NCBI GenBank assembly: GCA_021234155.1 | Contig: JAJEKV010000080.1 | Coordinates: forward strand, 1,474,182 to 1,538,181 | Length of the DNA: 64,000 bases | Direction of reading: 5' to 3' | Source of the DNA: Isoetes taiwanensis | Taxonomy: Eukaryota; Streptophyta; Lycopodiopsida; Isoetales; Isoetaceae | Shown: piece by piece, positions 1 to 10,656 of the stretch | Layout: every line of letters starts with the position of its first letter | Numbering within the stretch: position 1 is the stretch's first letter | The notes under the pieces: model-generated | Told to the model about the DNA's origin: nothing | The model's input: the letters and a program-made list of their open reading frames with translations, nothing else | The model's database searches: none | Program-made: the position numbers and the translations under genes

Positions 1-59
1 CAGATAGAATGGCCAAGGAACTTGGCATTATTCCAGATTCTGTGAAAGAGACTCAATAG
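1..59 (+). pseudogene. 3' end of coiled-coil reading frame (array copy 1, cut by window)
   Basis: Only the last 19 codons and the TAG stop (57-59) of the reading frame at 15980-16534 are inside the window. The residues match those of copies 2 and 3, ending ...IIPDSVKETQ. The complete form is described at 15980. Whether this copy is intact upstream cannot be seen. Confidence 0.6.
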
Positions 60-153
60 TTCGGAGTTAGTGGAGTATTCTGGCAGGCGTGGCTGTGAAA
101 CATCATGTAAAGATTATGAAATATTATAAAAGTATTCTGCTTTTTTTGAGCTT

Positions 154-528
154 GTGTATATTTTCTTACATTTTTTTATCGATTGGGAAGATCGCCCTCG
201 CGATCCGCTCGACATGTTCAGTTATCTGGAAATGATGTTAACCTCCTCCCATAAAGCTTGCATTCAGCTCTCACGCCTTGCCTATCTGGTCAAAAACATC
301 GCCATGGCGATTTCCACAAGCACTAATGACATTATGCCTGTTCTATGTTTTGTGTGCCAACACAGTGAAGGCATGCCCATAAGTGCTTTTCCCGTGGATA
401 AAAATATGGCGAGCGAAAAGTGTGCTCACTGCCATTGCAATATGCTTGACAGTAACTCATTTTTCCTTTCCAGGAGGGTAATGCGACCTATTTCGTTGTC
501 ATTGAGAAAACCAAATTTCTCTAATTAA
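154..528 (+). other. Conserved open stretch of unknown meaning (copy 1)
   Basis: A 124-codon open frame downstream of the coiled-coil frame. From the WEDRPRDPLDMF segment on it is also open in copy 3 (29984-30391) and mostly in copy 2 (16653-17024, changed near its end by a roughly 12-bp insertion). Copy 1 lacks about 58 bp just before it relative to the others. It has several Cys/His residues (CFVCQHS, CAHCHC) but no family I recognise. Conservation may only reflect recent duplication, so coding status is doubtful. It could be a 3' exon of the same captured gene or untranslated DNA. Confidence 0.25.
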
Positions 529-537
529 CGAAATCCT

Positions 538-633
538 GCTTTATTTGGCTTTTATTCTTCAGCCTGTCTCTGTTGCCTCTGTCGCCTCCACATTGTGTTA
601 ACCTTGGTAAATTAGATGGCAATTGATCTCATT
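538..633 (+). repeat. 95-bp direct repeat inside the U block (left member)
   Basis: The block including GTTGCCTCTGTCGCCTCCAC and AATTAGATGGCAATTGATCT recurs at 4545-4640 with few changes. The same pair is found in copy 2 (about 17087 and 21073) and copy 3 (about 30413 and 34397). It brackets the LINE fragment and minisatellite of the U block. Confidence 0.75.
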
Positions 634-1700
634 GAGTTTGCATCTGTGCTTACACTGAGTTTATCTTAGGCGCCTACAGATCTTGTTGAAATTGTTGTGT
701 TTGTTGACTCGTCTTGTGGATATATTGGCAACTTCGCTATGCTACTACTTCTCAGGTTAGTGGTGTAGATTTTAATATTATAATGCACAGACTTAAAACA
801 AATAGATTGATTGAATTATAGAATGTTGGTAGTATACAATTGAATTGATACCGATTAGATATAATGATATAAATAAAAAGCCTAACCCATCTCGATCAAA
901 TAGACCTAATATATGTATATGACATCCTAGTTATTTGAGTTAAAATGTAGCTTAAATGAAGCTAAAAGTTGAGCTCAAATAGAGCTTTGAATGGTGCGGC
1001 AACCGCATTTCAAGCTGAAAATACCCATAAAATAGCACATAAGCTCTCCATTTAGCTTAAATGGAGCCAAAATTCTATGGAGTCATTTTTTCTCCATTAA
1101 GCTAAATCGAGCATGTGCGCCGTTGACTCCATTTACCTTGAAATGGGGCCGTTGCACCATTTGAACTCTATTGAAACTCAACCTTCATCTATATTTGGGT
1201 AAAAGCACGTTGTGGTGTATCAAAAATGTGCATTTTGATGTTGCATAGAGAAGCGGAGATTGCAGGAGTGCGAAATAATGAACATCAACTAATTTGAATT
1301 TGATGCCACATCATTGTCCATCTTCTCGAATTAGGAAAATAATCACCTTCTATTTTTTTGCCGCTTCTTGCCGATTGAACCCTAATGGTGTCAGAATTAA
1401 ATGCCACTGGTTACACGATGAAATCTTTCCTCAAACAAAAGATTGTGTCCCATGAAGACCTAAAGCTTTGGGGTGACAAAGTTCTAAATAAATCTGGTTA
1501 CAGGTATTTCCCCCCAAATGTTTGTTTAAAACTGAAAACTTAAGGCATATGTTTTCTTGTACTGGTTGAAGAATCTGAACAATGAACAATATAAGGAGTT
1601 ATGCAAATTTATAAAAGAATTATAGGGAAGCCACATACATGGGGTGGAATGGCTCCTGGGACCTGGCAGTGGCTTATTATCTGCATATAAATGGGGAGGC
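634..1700. other. AT-rich non-coding stretch of the U block
   Basis: No credible reading frame or RNA gene. Between about 950 and 1150 it contains short inverted and repeated versions of a TTTAGCTTAAATGGAG-like word (for example near 1055-1075 and 1095-1110). The same stretch is present in copies 2 (17180-18230) and 3 (30500-31560) with over 98 percent similarity by eye. Confidence 0.6.
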
Positions 1701-1719
1701 TGTTAATTGAAAAAGCTTC

Positions 1720-1862
1720 TTGGATTATTATAAAACTCCCGATGAGAAAGCAGAGGTTAGTTCTTCTAGACCCAAGAGAAAGCATAGGCAAATCCAACCT
1801 GAGCAGGAAGAAAACAGTAAAAGTATTAGGAATGATGAAGATGATAGGAAGGAAGGAAGGAA
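1720..1862 (+). other. Charged open stretch, possible exon remnant (copy 1)
   Basis: Reads KTPDEKAEVSSSRPKRKHRQ followed by a Gln/Glu/Asp-rich segment, then runs into the GGAA microsatellite that marks the LINE tail. The composition resembles a nuclear protein linker. Copies 2 (18263) and 3 (31580) keep the frame up to the microsatellite. I do not recognise a family. It may be part of the same captured gene as the coiled-coil frame or chance. Confidence 0.25.
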
Positions 1863-1865
1863 GGA

Positions 1866-3120
1866 ATCCGGTCTATGGGACCCAATACAAAAGCGCAGCA
1901 AGGGGATTACTACCCGGATTAAAAAACCCCCGCCCCGAAGGGTTTTCAAGGGAAAAACCGTGGCAGCAATCAGCCTGCTGACAAACTGTTCCAATATACG
2001 AAATGCAAAAACACACAAATATATACACTTATGTACCGTACCCGTAGTGCCTGATCAGCGGGCAGCCAGGCGGGGGCAAAGGTAGGCTCGCAGATCCAGT
2101 ACCTCCTGAATGTACGACCCCAGAGCACGTACTGACGGTGTGTTCATCAGCAAATGTAGGGGCAAGTCCAGCCGTACTAAGGAAACGTATCTGGCCCGGA
2201 TCTGATTGAATTCTGGGCAACTCTGGAAAGTGTGAGACTTATCCTCAATGGCACCCGTTTGACAGCACTGACAGGGCCTGTCCTAGCGGGGCTCCCCAAT
2301 CCACCTGCCCGTCTCGATGCGGAGATGATGGGGGCAGCTGGGAACACAGGTAGAGCTGCGGGCCCCGGGCCAACGTGGGGTTGATGTGCTCCTTGTAATG
2401 GGCTGTTTTGACCTGCTCTAGAGCGCCGGGGTCCCAGAGCTTGCCAAGGAAGTAAGCGTCCAGGTACTCCCGCAGGCTGTCACGATCGGCCTATGTGTCC
2501 ACCTGCACGCATCTGTGCTCCTGCACGTTCCATCTGCGAACCACTGATCTCTCTTACCCCTCCAACAGGCCCTGAGCCGCTGCGGGCCCATTGCCACAGC
2601 GTAAGCCAGGTGCGGGAGCCGAGCATCACCCATATTAACCACTTTCTGAAAATAGACGATGTGTCTATCAAGGGCTGCCCGCTGAAGCGGCAAGAATCCA
2701 GTTTCCTGCAGCAGAATCTGATAGGGGACTGAAGGTTTCACCCCAAGTGCCCGTGCCAAAAATGCCTTCTGCACCTGCTCCAAGTCATTCCAGGTCGCCA
2801 AAGAGACGACCGGGCCCCAAACCTCGACCCCGTACAGAAGGACAGGCTCGACCAGTGCCCGAAACAGATGTGACTGATGGCCCCAATCATAGAGCTCTGC
2901 CTGGTGACTGTTGTTCTGCATGGCATAAAGCGCTTTCCAGCCTGCTGTCACCCGCAAGCGGATGGACGCCTCCCAACAGAGCGAGGAGGGGAACTCCACC
3001 CCTAGGTACTTGTAGGTGGGCGTGACCTCCACAGGTTGTCCCCGATATGTGAGTGTAGGAGGCGTGGGGTGGCGTGAAGAGAAGCAACCAAGTCAGGTTC
3101 CTCTAGGCCATACATTCAAT
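1866..3120 (-). mobile_element. 5'-truncated non-LTR retrotransposon (LINE), array copy 1
   Basis: On the minus strand the frame at 3032-2418 encodes the region after the reverse-transcriptase active site: YKYLGVEF, GWKALYAMQN and LLYGVEVWG are typical of LINE polymerases, followed by a helical C-terminal part. Further 3', at about 2290-2215, lies a cysteine/histidine cluster (CQCCQTG...KSHTFQSC) like the CCHC knuckle of LINE ORF2 C-termini. The 3' end borders a GGAAGGAA microsatellite at 1848-1870. The 5' part (endonuclease, YADD box) is missing. This copy has at least one frameshift and a stop, so it is inactive. A diverged relative lies at 54290-54700. Confidence 0.85.
1933..1951 (-). other. 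3'-UTR hairpin of the LINE family
   Basis: On the minus strand CCTTGAA, a five-base loop, then TTCGGGG form a 7-bp stem with G-T pairs. The same position in the diverged copy at 54356-54374 reads CCTCGAA/TTCGAGG, a perfect stem. A conserved 3' hairpin is what stringent LINE reverse transcriptases recognise, so this is a plausible template-recognition element. Confidence 0.5.
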
Positions 3121-3199
3121 CTAAATTCACAATCAAAACAGAAAAACAAAGCAATGTTCTGAGACCAAAATATGCTATACTACCATTATTCAGTGTATT

Positions 3200-4150
3200 T
3201 TAGGTTCATTTCTCATGTTGGTTGTATTGTCATGTTGTGCCTCTGTGATGTCATCTATGCATTTGTTCTGTGCTACTATGGGGCATTTCATGCATTGGAT
3301 GCCATAATGATAGATGAGGTATGTGTGATCTCGTGAGCGGTGAGTTGTGGTCTAGTGATGAAAATGATGCTAGCATTTGTGGTGTGATGTATCTTCGTCG
3401 TGGTGAAGTGGGGTGTTGCGCTGCCAATAGTGGTAATAGTGCTGCTACATTGTGGTGCATGGCATACGTGGGGTGACAGTAGTAGCAAGTGAGGTGGTGT
3501 ACCAGTGTGATGTGCTGTAGGTTATTGTGCCACCAATAGTGGTGATAGTGCGACCTATGTTGTGTGGTGTATGCAACGTGTTATGTGGTGTGTGGTGTAG
3601 TCTAGGTTATTGTGCCGTCAATAGTGGTGTTAGTGCAGCCTATATTGTGTGGTGTATGCAGCGTGTTGTGTGGTGTGTACAATGTTGTGTGATGTAGGTT
3701 ATTGCGCTAGCAATAGTGGTGATAGGGCAACCTATATTATGTGGTGTCATAGCGTGTTGTGTGGTGTGTAGTCGTTTGTGTGGTGTGTGATGTGGTGTAG
3801 ATATTGTGTCGCTAATAGTGGTGATAGTGCACCCTATGTTGTGTGGTGTGTGCAATGTGTTGTGTGGTGTGTACTATGTTGTGTGGTGTGTGGTGTATTG
3901 GGTTGCCTCTAGTGTTGCTGCTTTGAGCTGTGTGATATAGTATAGGCTGTATAGCATGTTGTGCTGCCAATTATGGTGGCAATGGTATTATGTGGTGTGT
4001 GGTGTGTACCATTGTGGTGTGGTGTAGGGTGTTGCACTGTCTATTGCGAAACCACTTTGTATTGGGTAAAGTGGTGTAGGGTGATGTCTTGCCAGTAGCG
4101 ATGGCAATGGTGGCGATGAAAGGCGATGGAGGGGATGAGGTAGATGCAAA
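3200..4150 (+). repeat. GT-rich minisatellite with higher-order units (copy 1)
   Basis: Built from TGTGTGGTGT-like words. A higher-order unit of about 85-105 bp starting with a GTTATTGTGCC-like word and containing AATAGTGGTGATAGTGC recurs about every 90-100 bp (for example 3520, 3605, 3695, 3800), with degenerate versions at 3412 and 3960. It ends near a poly(G) run at about 4159. Short open frames over it (Thr/His-rich on minus, Val/Cys-rich on plus) are artefacts of composition. Copies: 19745-20700 and 33065-34020. Confidence 0.85.
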
Positions 4151-5564
4151 TATAACACTGGGGGGGGGGGGAAGCGGGGAGCGTTGGAGGGTTGGATGGT
4201 CGAGGAGGAAAAATGCATAAAATCCAACCCTAGAGGAGGCGCTACAGGAGGAAGCACTATAGGAGTTGGAAAGTGATGAGGTAGATGCAAATGTAACAGC
4301 AGAGGAAATAGTGGAGGAGGAGAAGAAGAAATGAATAAAATCTAGAACCCACTTTTTGCACTTCGAAAATTGAAATTTAAATCTCCCTCCATAATCCCAG
4401 TCGTGACTTTAAATTTCCCCCCAAAATCTCGGCTTCATTGAATTTAAATTTCAAAACATGCAACCCTCCCCAACAAATATTCCCCATTCAAAATTCAAAA
4501 ACCCTTCGATGTGGACTGTACAATTCCTTTGGGAAGGATGCTATTTGGCTTTTATTCTTGAGCCCGCCTATGTTGCCTCTGTCGCCTCCACATTTTGTTG
4601 ATCTTGGTAAATTAGATGGCAATTGATCTCGTAGATGCTTAGATAAGTAGCAATCCATATACCTGACCCCAGAGCAATAGTAAGAGGCAAAAAATTATAT
4701 ATCCATTGTACAACATTAGAAAGAGTTGTAGATATATAATGTGATCGAAGAAAGAAATGTATTCTTTGTCCAGTATTTGACTTTTTTCTTTGAGCAGAAT
4801 GCCCATCAAGGCAAAATTTTCTACAGCAGGCAGATCTGGAAAAAAATAATCCGGTGGCGTTTTCTTCCCCTAGATGTCAGAAATTTTCAAAAGTTTTCAT
4901 TCGAGTCCACATTCCAGGGGCTCCCAATAGCTTCTTTGGCGCAAAGCAAATTGTCCATCTACCCCAAAAGGTAAAGAATGCAGGAATTAGTTGTCGGTAC
5001 AATTGCATTATCTTTGAATGCAGATAGTTGTGAGTGAACTGTGTAAATCTTGATCTACTTCAAGCTAAATTAATACCCAACAGGGGCAGGTGAAAAGAGC
5101 AGAAGGTAGCTAAGTAGTTTGACTCAAGTTTGGGTTTGCCGAATCCTGCTGACAGGAATTTCGGTGTTGAGTCAGCAAAAGACAGCATGCAGAAGACAGC
5201 ATGCAGGTAAGCGAAGGGTCTGCCCAAATTCAGAAAACATGGAAGCAATCTTTAGCCACAACGGAAAATCCAGAGTCATAGCCAAAATCTGCACACACAA
5301 ATTAGTGCCTCATGACATATATAATCAGGCCTCTGAATCGCTTCACGGTCTTCTATATCCAATTCCCTGAACCGCTCGGCTGATTTTTCGCATCCTAACA
5401 TGGTTGAAATTAAGGAATTGTACTTTGATTATGGTAGAAAGGAGATGGAAAAGATGCAGCTATTTCATTCTTATCGATTTATTGGATAACAATAAGCAAA
5501 TACAAATGATTAAGCAAGATGGAGATGATGAGGGGGCTTATTTATTTACTCCTCAATTCAAACA
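4151..5564. other. Non-coding right half of the U block (copy 1)
   Basis: AT-rich, no recognised gene. It holds the second member of the 95-bp direct repeat (4545-4640). A 77-codon frame at 4741-4974 also stays open in copies 2 and 3 but has no recognisable features. Copies 2 and 3 carry an additional 58-bp T-rich segment at the position equivalent to about 5008. Confidence 0.5.
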
Positions 5565-5664
5565 GGATAGAATAGACTCTTAATTTAAGGGCATTTAGGA
5601 CCCCCTTTAGAGTTCTTCATGTCGTTGTAGCAGGGTCATACTTGTTTATTTCCAGTAGTACCAG
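5565..5664 (-). other. LTR-adjacent leader (primer-site side) shared by U and internal block
   Basis: These 100 bp, from the AACAGGATAGAATAGACTC word to the LTR start, also precede the LTRs at 15333, 22236, 28664 and 35557. On the minus strand they lie immediately after the LTR, where the primer-binding site of the element would be. I could not match a tRNA 3' end: the nearest TGG is 10 bases in. The sharing shows that the U block ends in genuine retrotransposon leader sequence. Confidence 0.6.
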
Positions 5665-7261
5665 TGTGACATCCCCTACTCGTATACGGTGCACTCACCG
5701 TATACAAACAGGAGTTCATCCCCCATACCAGCTCCATGCCGATACAGGGCCCTCCACATGACACTGCAACCGTGACGGGTTCCAGTGGGAAGAGTGAAGG
5801 GGTCATTTTACCCCGTCTCCCTCAGGGCCTACCTAGCTGCGGAAGCGTAAACATACATGTCAGTATATAACATACGCACATATCCACCTCGAAGGGTGGT
5901 CCATCACATCTGCATAGATAAGGGTGAGCACAATACACATAGGAAGCCCTACCCAAGGCTCAGACTCAAGGGGATGACTGACGGCTTGGGTCGCCAGAGT
6001 TCATTGCAGACAGAATTCATGGCGATGGATTTGGCTGGCATATGAGCATGGCATAGGGTTGTCCACTCCATCTGCCCCTCCTGTGCACACTTTGCAGAGT
6101 AGGCTGAAAAGTGTCGGGACCTGACTGTAGCCCGCCGAATGCATAGCCAAAGGGGCTATTCCTGGGTCTCATCCTCCCAGTTCCGTTGAGGCAGGAAGGG
6201 ATCGCTCCCTCCAGAGATCTGCATGCTGACTCAAGGTGACTAGAGGGCCACTGCCCGTATTCGACTGAACCCACTGGAAAGTGTACACCACTTCATGGGT
6301 GTCGAATCCATGCCTTACCCACACTCAGTGATAAGCCATTAGACCTAGTCACAATGATCCCTGGTAGGCCTTACACACCAGAGGGATCGTTCAAGAGTCA
6401 GGACATGAACCTCCTTCTTAGCCAGTCTGGCCCCTTCACCCACAACCACGTGTGGTTCTTGTACACAGGCCGAATCTATAGTGTGCTAGAGAGGCTAATA
6501 TAGGAGCATCTACTACCAAGCTTTAGGTCTCTACCCCCCTTCCCAATACAAGGAGTTCATAGAGATACATCATCCATATACATCACAGAAGAACTAAAGA
6601 ACAAGATCTAATCTATATCATAGAGTTAGGTTCCTTAGTTAGAGTCTGGTATCTAGAGATCTAGAGGGCTGCTATGGGCAATTTAATAGGCTAAACCTAT
6701 TGATTCAATGACTAGAAGATGGTTTAGGCTATTAAATTGACGAAATACCTGATCCTTGGGTTGCTCCTCCTGCTCTGAACTCGACCATCCTACTAAACTG
6801 CTCGAATCAAGGGAAACTAATGGTGCCATTCCCTCAGACAGAGTCTGGGAGGCGATTTTGACTTCTGGAGCAGCCAAAACAGAGCTCTAAAACCCTAGGA
6901 ACGAAAATGGGCAAGTTAGGGTTCTCCTACTTAAATAGGCAAGGGGTTAGGCTAGGGTTTCCAATTATCCCCTTTAGGCATGTGGGATAATTGTGAATGG
7001 GCCCACTTGCCTTTAATAGCTAGGTGGCCAAATGTGCCCACATGGAAATGTGTGCACCCAAATGTGCCCACATGGAAATGTGTGCACCTTAATAAATGTG
7101 CATGTGCACATTAATAAGAAATGCACATACCTAGCAAGTTGCCCCCTAGGGGCTACTAGCCTGGCTACACGTCGGCGTACACGTCAGTCGGGGTGGCGTG
7201 TACGCGTGACGAGGCAGTACAGTATACGTCCTGGGACCGTATACTGTGCTGGAACGTCACA
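5665..7261 (-). mobile_element. Complete LTR (1597 bp) of a minus-strand LTR retrotransposon
   Basis: Bounded by a perfect 6-bp inverted repeat, TGTGAC at 5665 and GTCACA ending at 7261. A purine tract on the minus strand directly abuts the right end (7262-7274), which fixes the orientation as minus. The same sequence ends the array at 35557-37187. A tandem 30-bp repeat lies at 7028-7087. The superfamily cannot be fixed without pol; the length and long non-coding 3' region would suit a Ty3-type element of the Tat/Athila kind, which is inference. Confidence 0.85.
7028..7087 (+). repeat. 30-bp tandem repeat inside the LTR, 2 units
   Basis: Two identical 30-bp units (7028-7057, 7058-7087), each containing TGTGCCCACATGG and GTGTGCAC. 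The equivalent place in the array-terminal LTR has three units (36918-37007), so copy number varies between LTRs. Confidence 0.9.
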
Positions 7262-7274
7262 TTCTCCCCACCTT
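7262..7274 (-). other. Polypurine tract
   Basis: On the minus strand AAGGTGGGGAGAA is followed without a gap by the LTR start TGTGACGTTCC. This is the expected site for plus-strand priming in reverse transcription of an LTR element and sets the element's direction. Confidence 0.75.
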
Positions 7275-7369
7275 GAAATGATGCTGTCCGCAGCATCGTG
7301 GGTCTCCCCACCTTGGAATCTTCCTAACCTGCAATCAACCTGATGCATACGATATACTACTATAATACT

Positions 7370-7880
7370 TACACATTTATTACGATTACCTTAAGGTAAT
7401 ATTTTTAAATCATTATTACGCCATTACATTATCAAATAACTTGTCAATTCGTAACTTCTATTAAAACAAGGTACTTATTAGTTCCCGTTATCATAACATT
7501 TAGTTTATCACAATTTAACACTTTCATATACCATTATTATTTAAGGTACTCTTCATTCCTTGCAACACATTCCAACCAAATTTGTGTTGCAAGTCTTCGC
7601 ACCTTAAAATCCTGCATTAATTTTACAATATCTATAATTACATACTTACTATCTTAATTATTAGAATTACTCTAAGGTAATGTTTAAGACATTACTGTAC
7701 TATTTCATTATCCAATTAACTTATCACTTCCTAACTTAATCCACGCAAGGTAATTTTTAACCTTACTTAATACAACATTTAAGTTTATCAAAGTTTATCA
7801 ATTTCATACAAAATTTACACTTCTAAGGTACTCTTCATTCCTTGCAACACATTATAACAAAATTTATGTTGCAAGTCTTC
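7370..7880 (+). repeat. 282-bp imperfect tandem repeat with internal inverted repeat
   Basis: A block ending in AAGGTACTCTTCATTCCTTG is repeated with period 282 (7543 and 7825 mark equivalent points). Each unit carries CTTGCAACAC...GTGTTGCAAG, a 10-bp inverted repeat in unit 1, with one change in unit 2. A partial third unit begins near 8500 (CTAAGGTAATATTTATGAAT). Confidence 0.7.
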
Positions 7881-8239
7881 GTAGCTCGACCTCCTTGCCC
7901 TCCGGAGCGCTCTATTGGCCTGCAGGTCGACACTACATTGGTACCATTTTTAATTATTAATAAAATTTTGGTTATATGGTGACCACCCCACCTATCTACA
8001 TGAATGCATGGCTAATCTCCCGGCGTAGGAAGAGGATGCTTCTTCCATCGTGGCCGTGGAGACAGCATCCTATCATGCCTATATGACGCTCATGCCTACA
8101 CCTCTAGTTGCCCAGCGTGGAGGATATCCTTCCCGCGTGGGGGGCGTGAAGGATAGATTCCTCCTATCAAAGCATATATGGGGCTAAAGGTGCCTTTCCT
8201 ATCAATGCATTCCTTAATGACATCCTTTCTCTCGAGGTC

Positions 8240-8266
8240 GTCTACTTCCGTGGAACAGAAGTAGAC
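8240..8266. other. Perfect 9-bp-stem hairpin
   Basis: GTCTACTTC, nine-base loop, GAAGTAGAC. It lies in the non-coding 3' part of the LTR element together with several other short palindromes between 7279 and 8400. Function unknown. Confidence 0.6.
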
Positions 8267-8269
8267 TTT

Positions 8270-10650
8270 CTAATCTACCTTCCACTCATCCAAGCGGAAA
8301 CGCGGTCATGCCTACATTGACATTACACCACGCCCTAGAGATCACCGTAGTGGTCTCATCATCGGTAACAACGCATGCAACCCATACCAAGCATATGTTG
8401 CATGCGTAGATTAATCTTAACTACACATGAAACTAATCTAAACACAAATCAACATGCCTGAGCCAATTTTTGCTGGCTCCTTTAATGCATGTGATTAACA
8501 TAATTACCCTAAGGTAATATTTATGAATTAACATTATCATAGTATCTGATACATTACTTCCGATAGTACAATTATATTTACTCTAAGCTTTGCAATATTT
8601 AACGACTTTTAGATCGCGATTATTTAAACAATAACCCTAATTTAGGCCCATTGTCACATAGACAAGGTTTTAATTATCATACACAAGAATTAGATGTGCT
8701 TCTTATTCTCTTCCTTGGGTCCTGCATTACCCTTGGACGTATATCCCTAAGATGTGCTTAAGTATATCCGAATTCTATTTTCTATTTATATTTATAAGGA
8801 CCTGAGGTCATATAACTATCCTTGGAAGGAATTGCATCCTTGCGAAGGATTAATTAACATGCTACCTCACATTACCGTTGTTATTTGACTTATTTCCCTA
8901 TGATACATATACGTACAAAAATTTCTATCCAGTTATTAGGATCTATATTTAACTTATCAATAAGACACATTAAAGCTTATAATACATGCGCACACCTTAC
9001 CTAAGGCTAGAACGCATCCACCCATTGAGCCGGCGTCGAGTAATTTGGAGATGACTTGGTCGTTGCATTGCTCCCATACTTTTTCTCCACTTCATTGGTG
9101 TAGTTAGCTACCACGTCAGTCTCGCACGTTGAAGGCCTCCTGAGCACTAAGGTATCTATCTTACGCTCTATTCGCTTCGGCCATTGCCAGAGTGAACTCT
9201 ATTCTACGGGTTGGTCAGTTCGATGCAAGTATGTTCAATCATAAGATTGAGCCCTCCCACTTTCTTCGAAAAGAAAATGGTCCTGTACCCCTTCAATGAC
9301 GTTGTACACAACGTCATATCTATACTCTCCCCTTAAGAGGTTATACGCTTCTTACTTAGCGCATTAATTTACTAGCCTTAGCTGACATAAATAACCATCT
9401 AAGATGGATGCACATATTATGTTATCGTTTTTTTTTTCAATATAGTTATGGGTTACCTATTTAGTTAGAACGATTCTAAACCACAAGGTTTTGTCATCAT
9501 GACAATTCTTTTTTGTCTCAAAAGACTATTTGATTACTATAATTCTTATTTTTGATGTACTTTACATGTATTATTCTTTTATATTCTAGAGATTCCCCCT
9601 TTCTTAGTTATTTAAACTCTTGGAATATTCCTACCAATCGAATTGATGTCATTGTAACAAGTTGGCCGGACTTGTTAGATTACTTCTTTTCTTTCGGTTG
9701 GATTATTCTTTTGGAGATACTAGATTTATACATGGTCAACAATTATCCTAGTAATGATTCCTTCTTAGCGAGGTGATCAATCTCACCAAGTGGTTTCAAT
9801 ATGTTGGATGTCTGTTAACAATCGTGTATAATTTTAGTTACTCCTATGCGTTTCCTTCCCAATTGGGCAATCCTTTCAACGAGAATATCCGGAATTGCCT
9901 TCTAATCCCAATATGGATGTTACCGTCCATACATTTAACCTACTAGGCCCCATGGCCTTAGATCCTTGAGCTTGCTAGAAGCTCATCCACTCGTTGCCTG
10001 CTTGAAGGAGCAAGGTAACGTTCTTCCGAGTCGCTCGATACTTCAGTCTCCTTGACGGTGGATGCTCTTTGATGTAGAGGTTGACTTTGTTCGCTAGAAG
10101 CCTCTCATTGCTGGTGGCTTGATGGTGTAGTTGATCACTTGAAATCTTGCATGCCGCTTTTCAAAGGCCTGAAGGTGGCGCCGTTGAAAGAGATCTTTCA
10201 TCTTGAACTCTTTGTCTTGGCAGCTAAAGGACGACTCTGTATCCGATATTGTTTCTTCGACTCCATCGATGTCTCATACGTCGAGTCCTCTTGTCGTTAT
10301 CGTGTTGCCCGAAGAGTGTTGACGATGTTGATTGCTTCACCCCTGCAACTTGCATGACATCTCTTCCTTTGATCTGTTACGCTATGGGAGGGAAGGAATA
10401 ACAAGGGAACTATACATGCAAAACATATAGCTTACATAATTACAATTACTACTAGAGCTATTAGGTCTCCCTTGTGCCTCCCTTCGAGTTGCACACCTAC
10501 TCCTTGGTGATGTCATCGTTGTTCCTTCCGGTGCAATGGTGTTGACGATATATATCCTCCTATTTGTACGTCAGCTCGTACTCCGGGGTAACTTGTTGAT
10601 ATACTTGGGCCCTCCGATGTTTGTCGACTATGGCACAACACGCTTTGCAT
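8270..10650. other. Gene-free part of the LTR element internal region
   Basis: AT-rich to 9800 then more mixed. No domain recognised on either strand. Positions 6863-9632 are absent from copy 2, so the left part is known from this copy only. Confidence 0.5.
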
Positions 10651-10656
10651 CACATT

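Noticed and set aside
3250-4290. Several open frames on minus rich in Thr/His/Pro and on plus rich in Val/Cys/Trp over the minisatellite
   Set aside because: They follow directly from the TGTGTGGTGT word composition, change with each unit-length difference between copies, and have no start context or domain.
4741-4974. 77-codon frame open in all three array copies
   Set aside because: Openness is explained by recent duplication. Copies differ by small indels at the 5' end and no protein feature is visible.
6901-7120. CRISPR-like array from the 30-bp repeats in the LTR
   Set aside because: The units are directly adjacent without spacers, and the context is a plant retrotransposon LTR.
5665-7261. 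Plus-strand orientation for the LTR element
   Set aside because: TGTGAC...GTCACA is symmetric, but the only purine-rich tract abutting an LTR end is on minus at 7262-7274, so minus orientation was chosen.
9552-9776. 74-codon hydrophobic plus-strand frame as a membrane protein gene
   Set aside because: It lies in the AT-rich internal region, is antisense to the element, and about a third of it is removed by the copy-2 deletion. No homologous family recognised.
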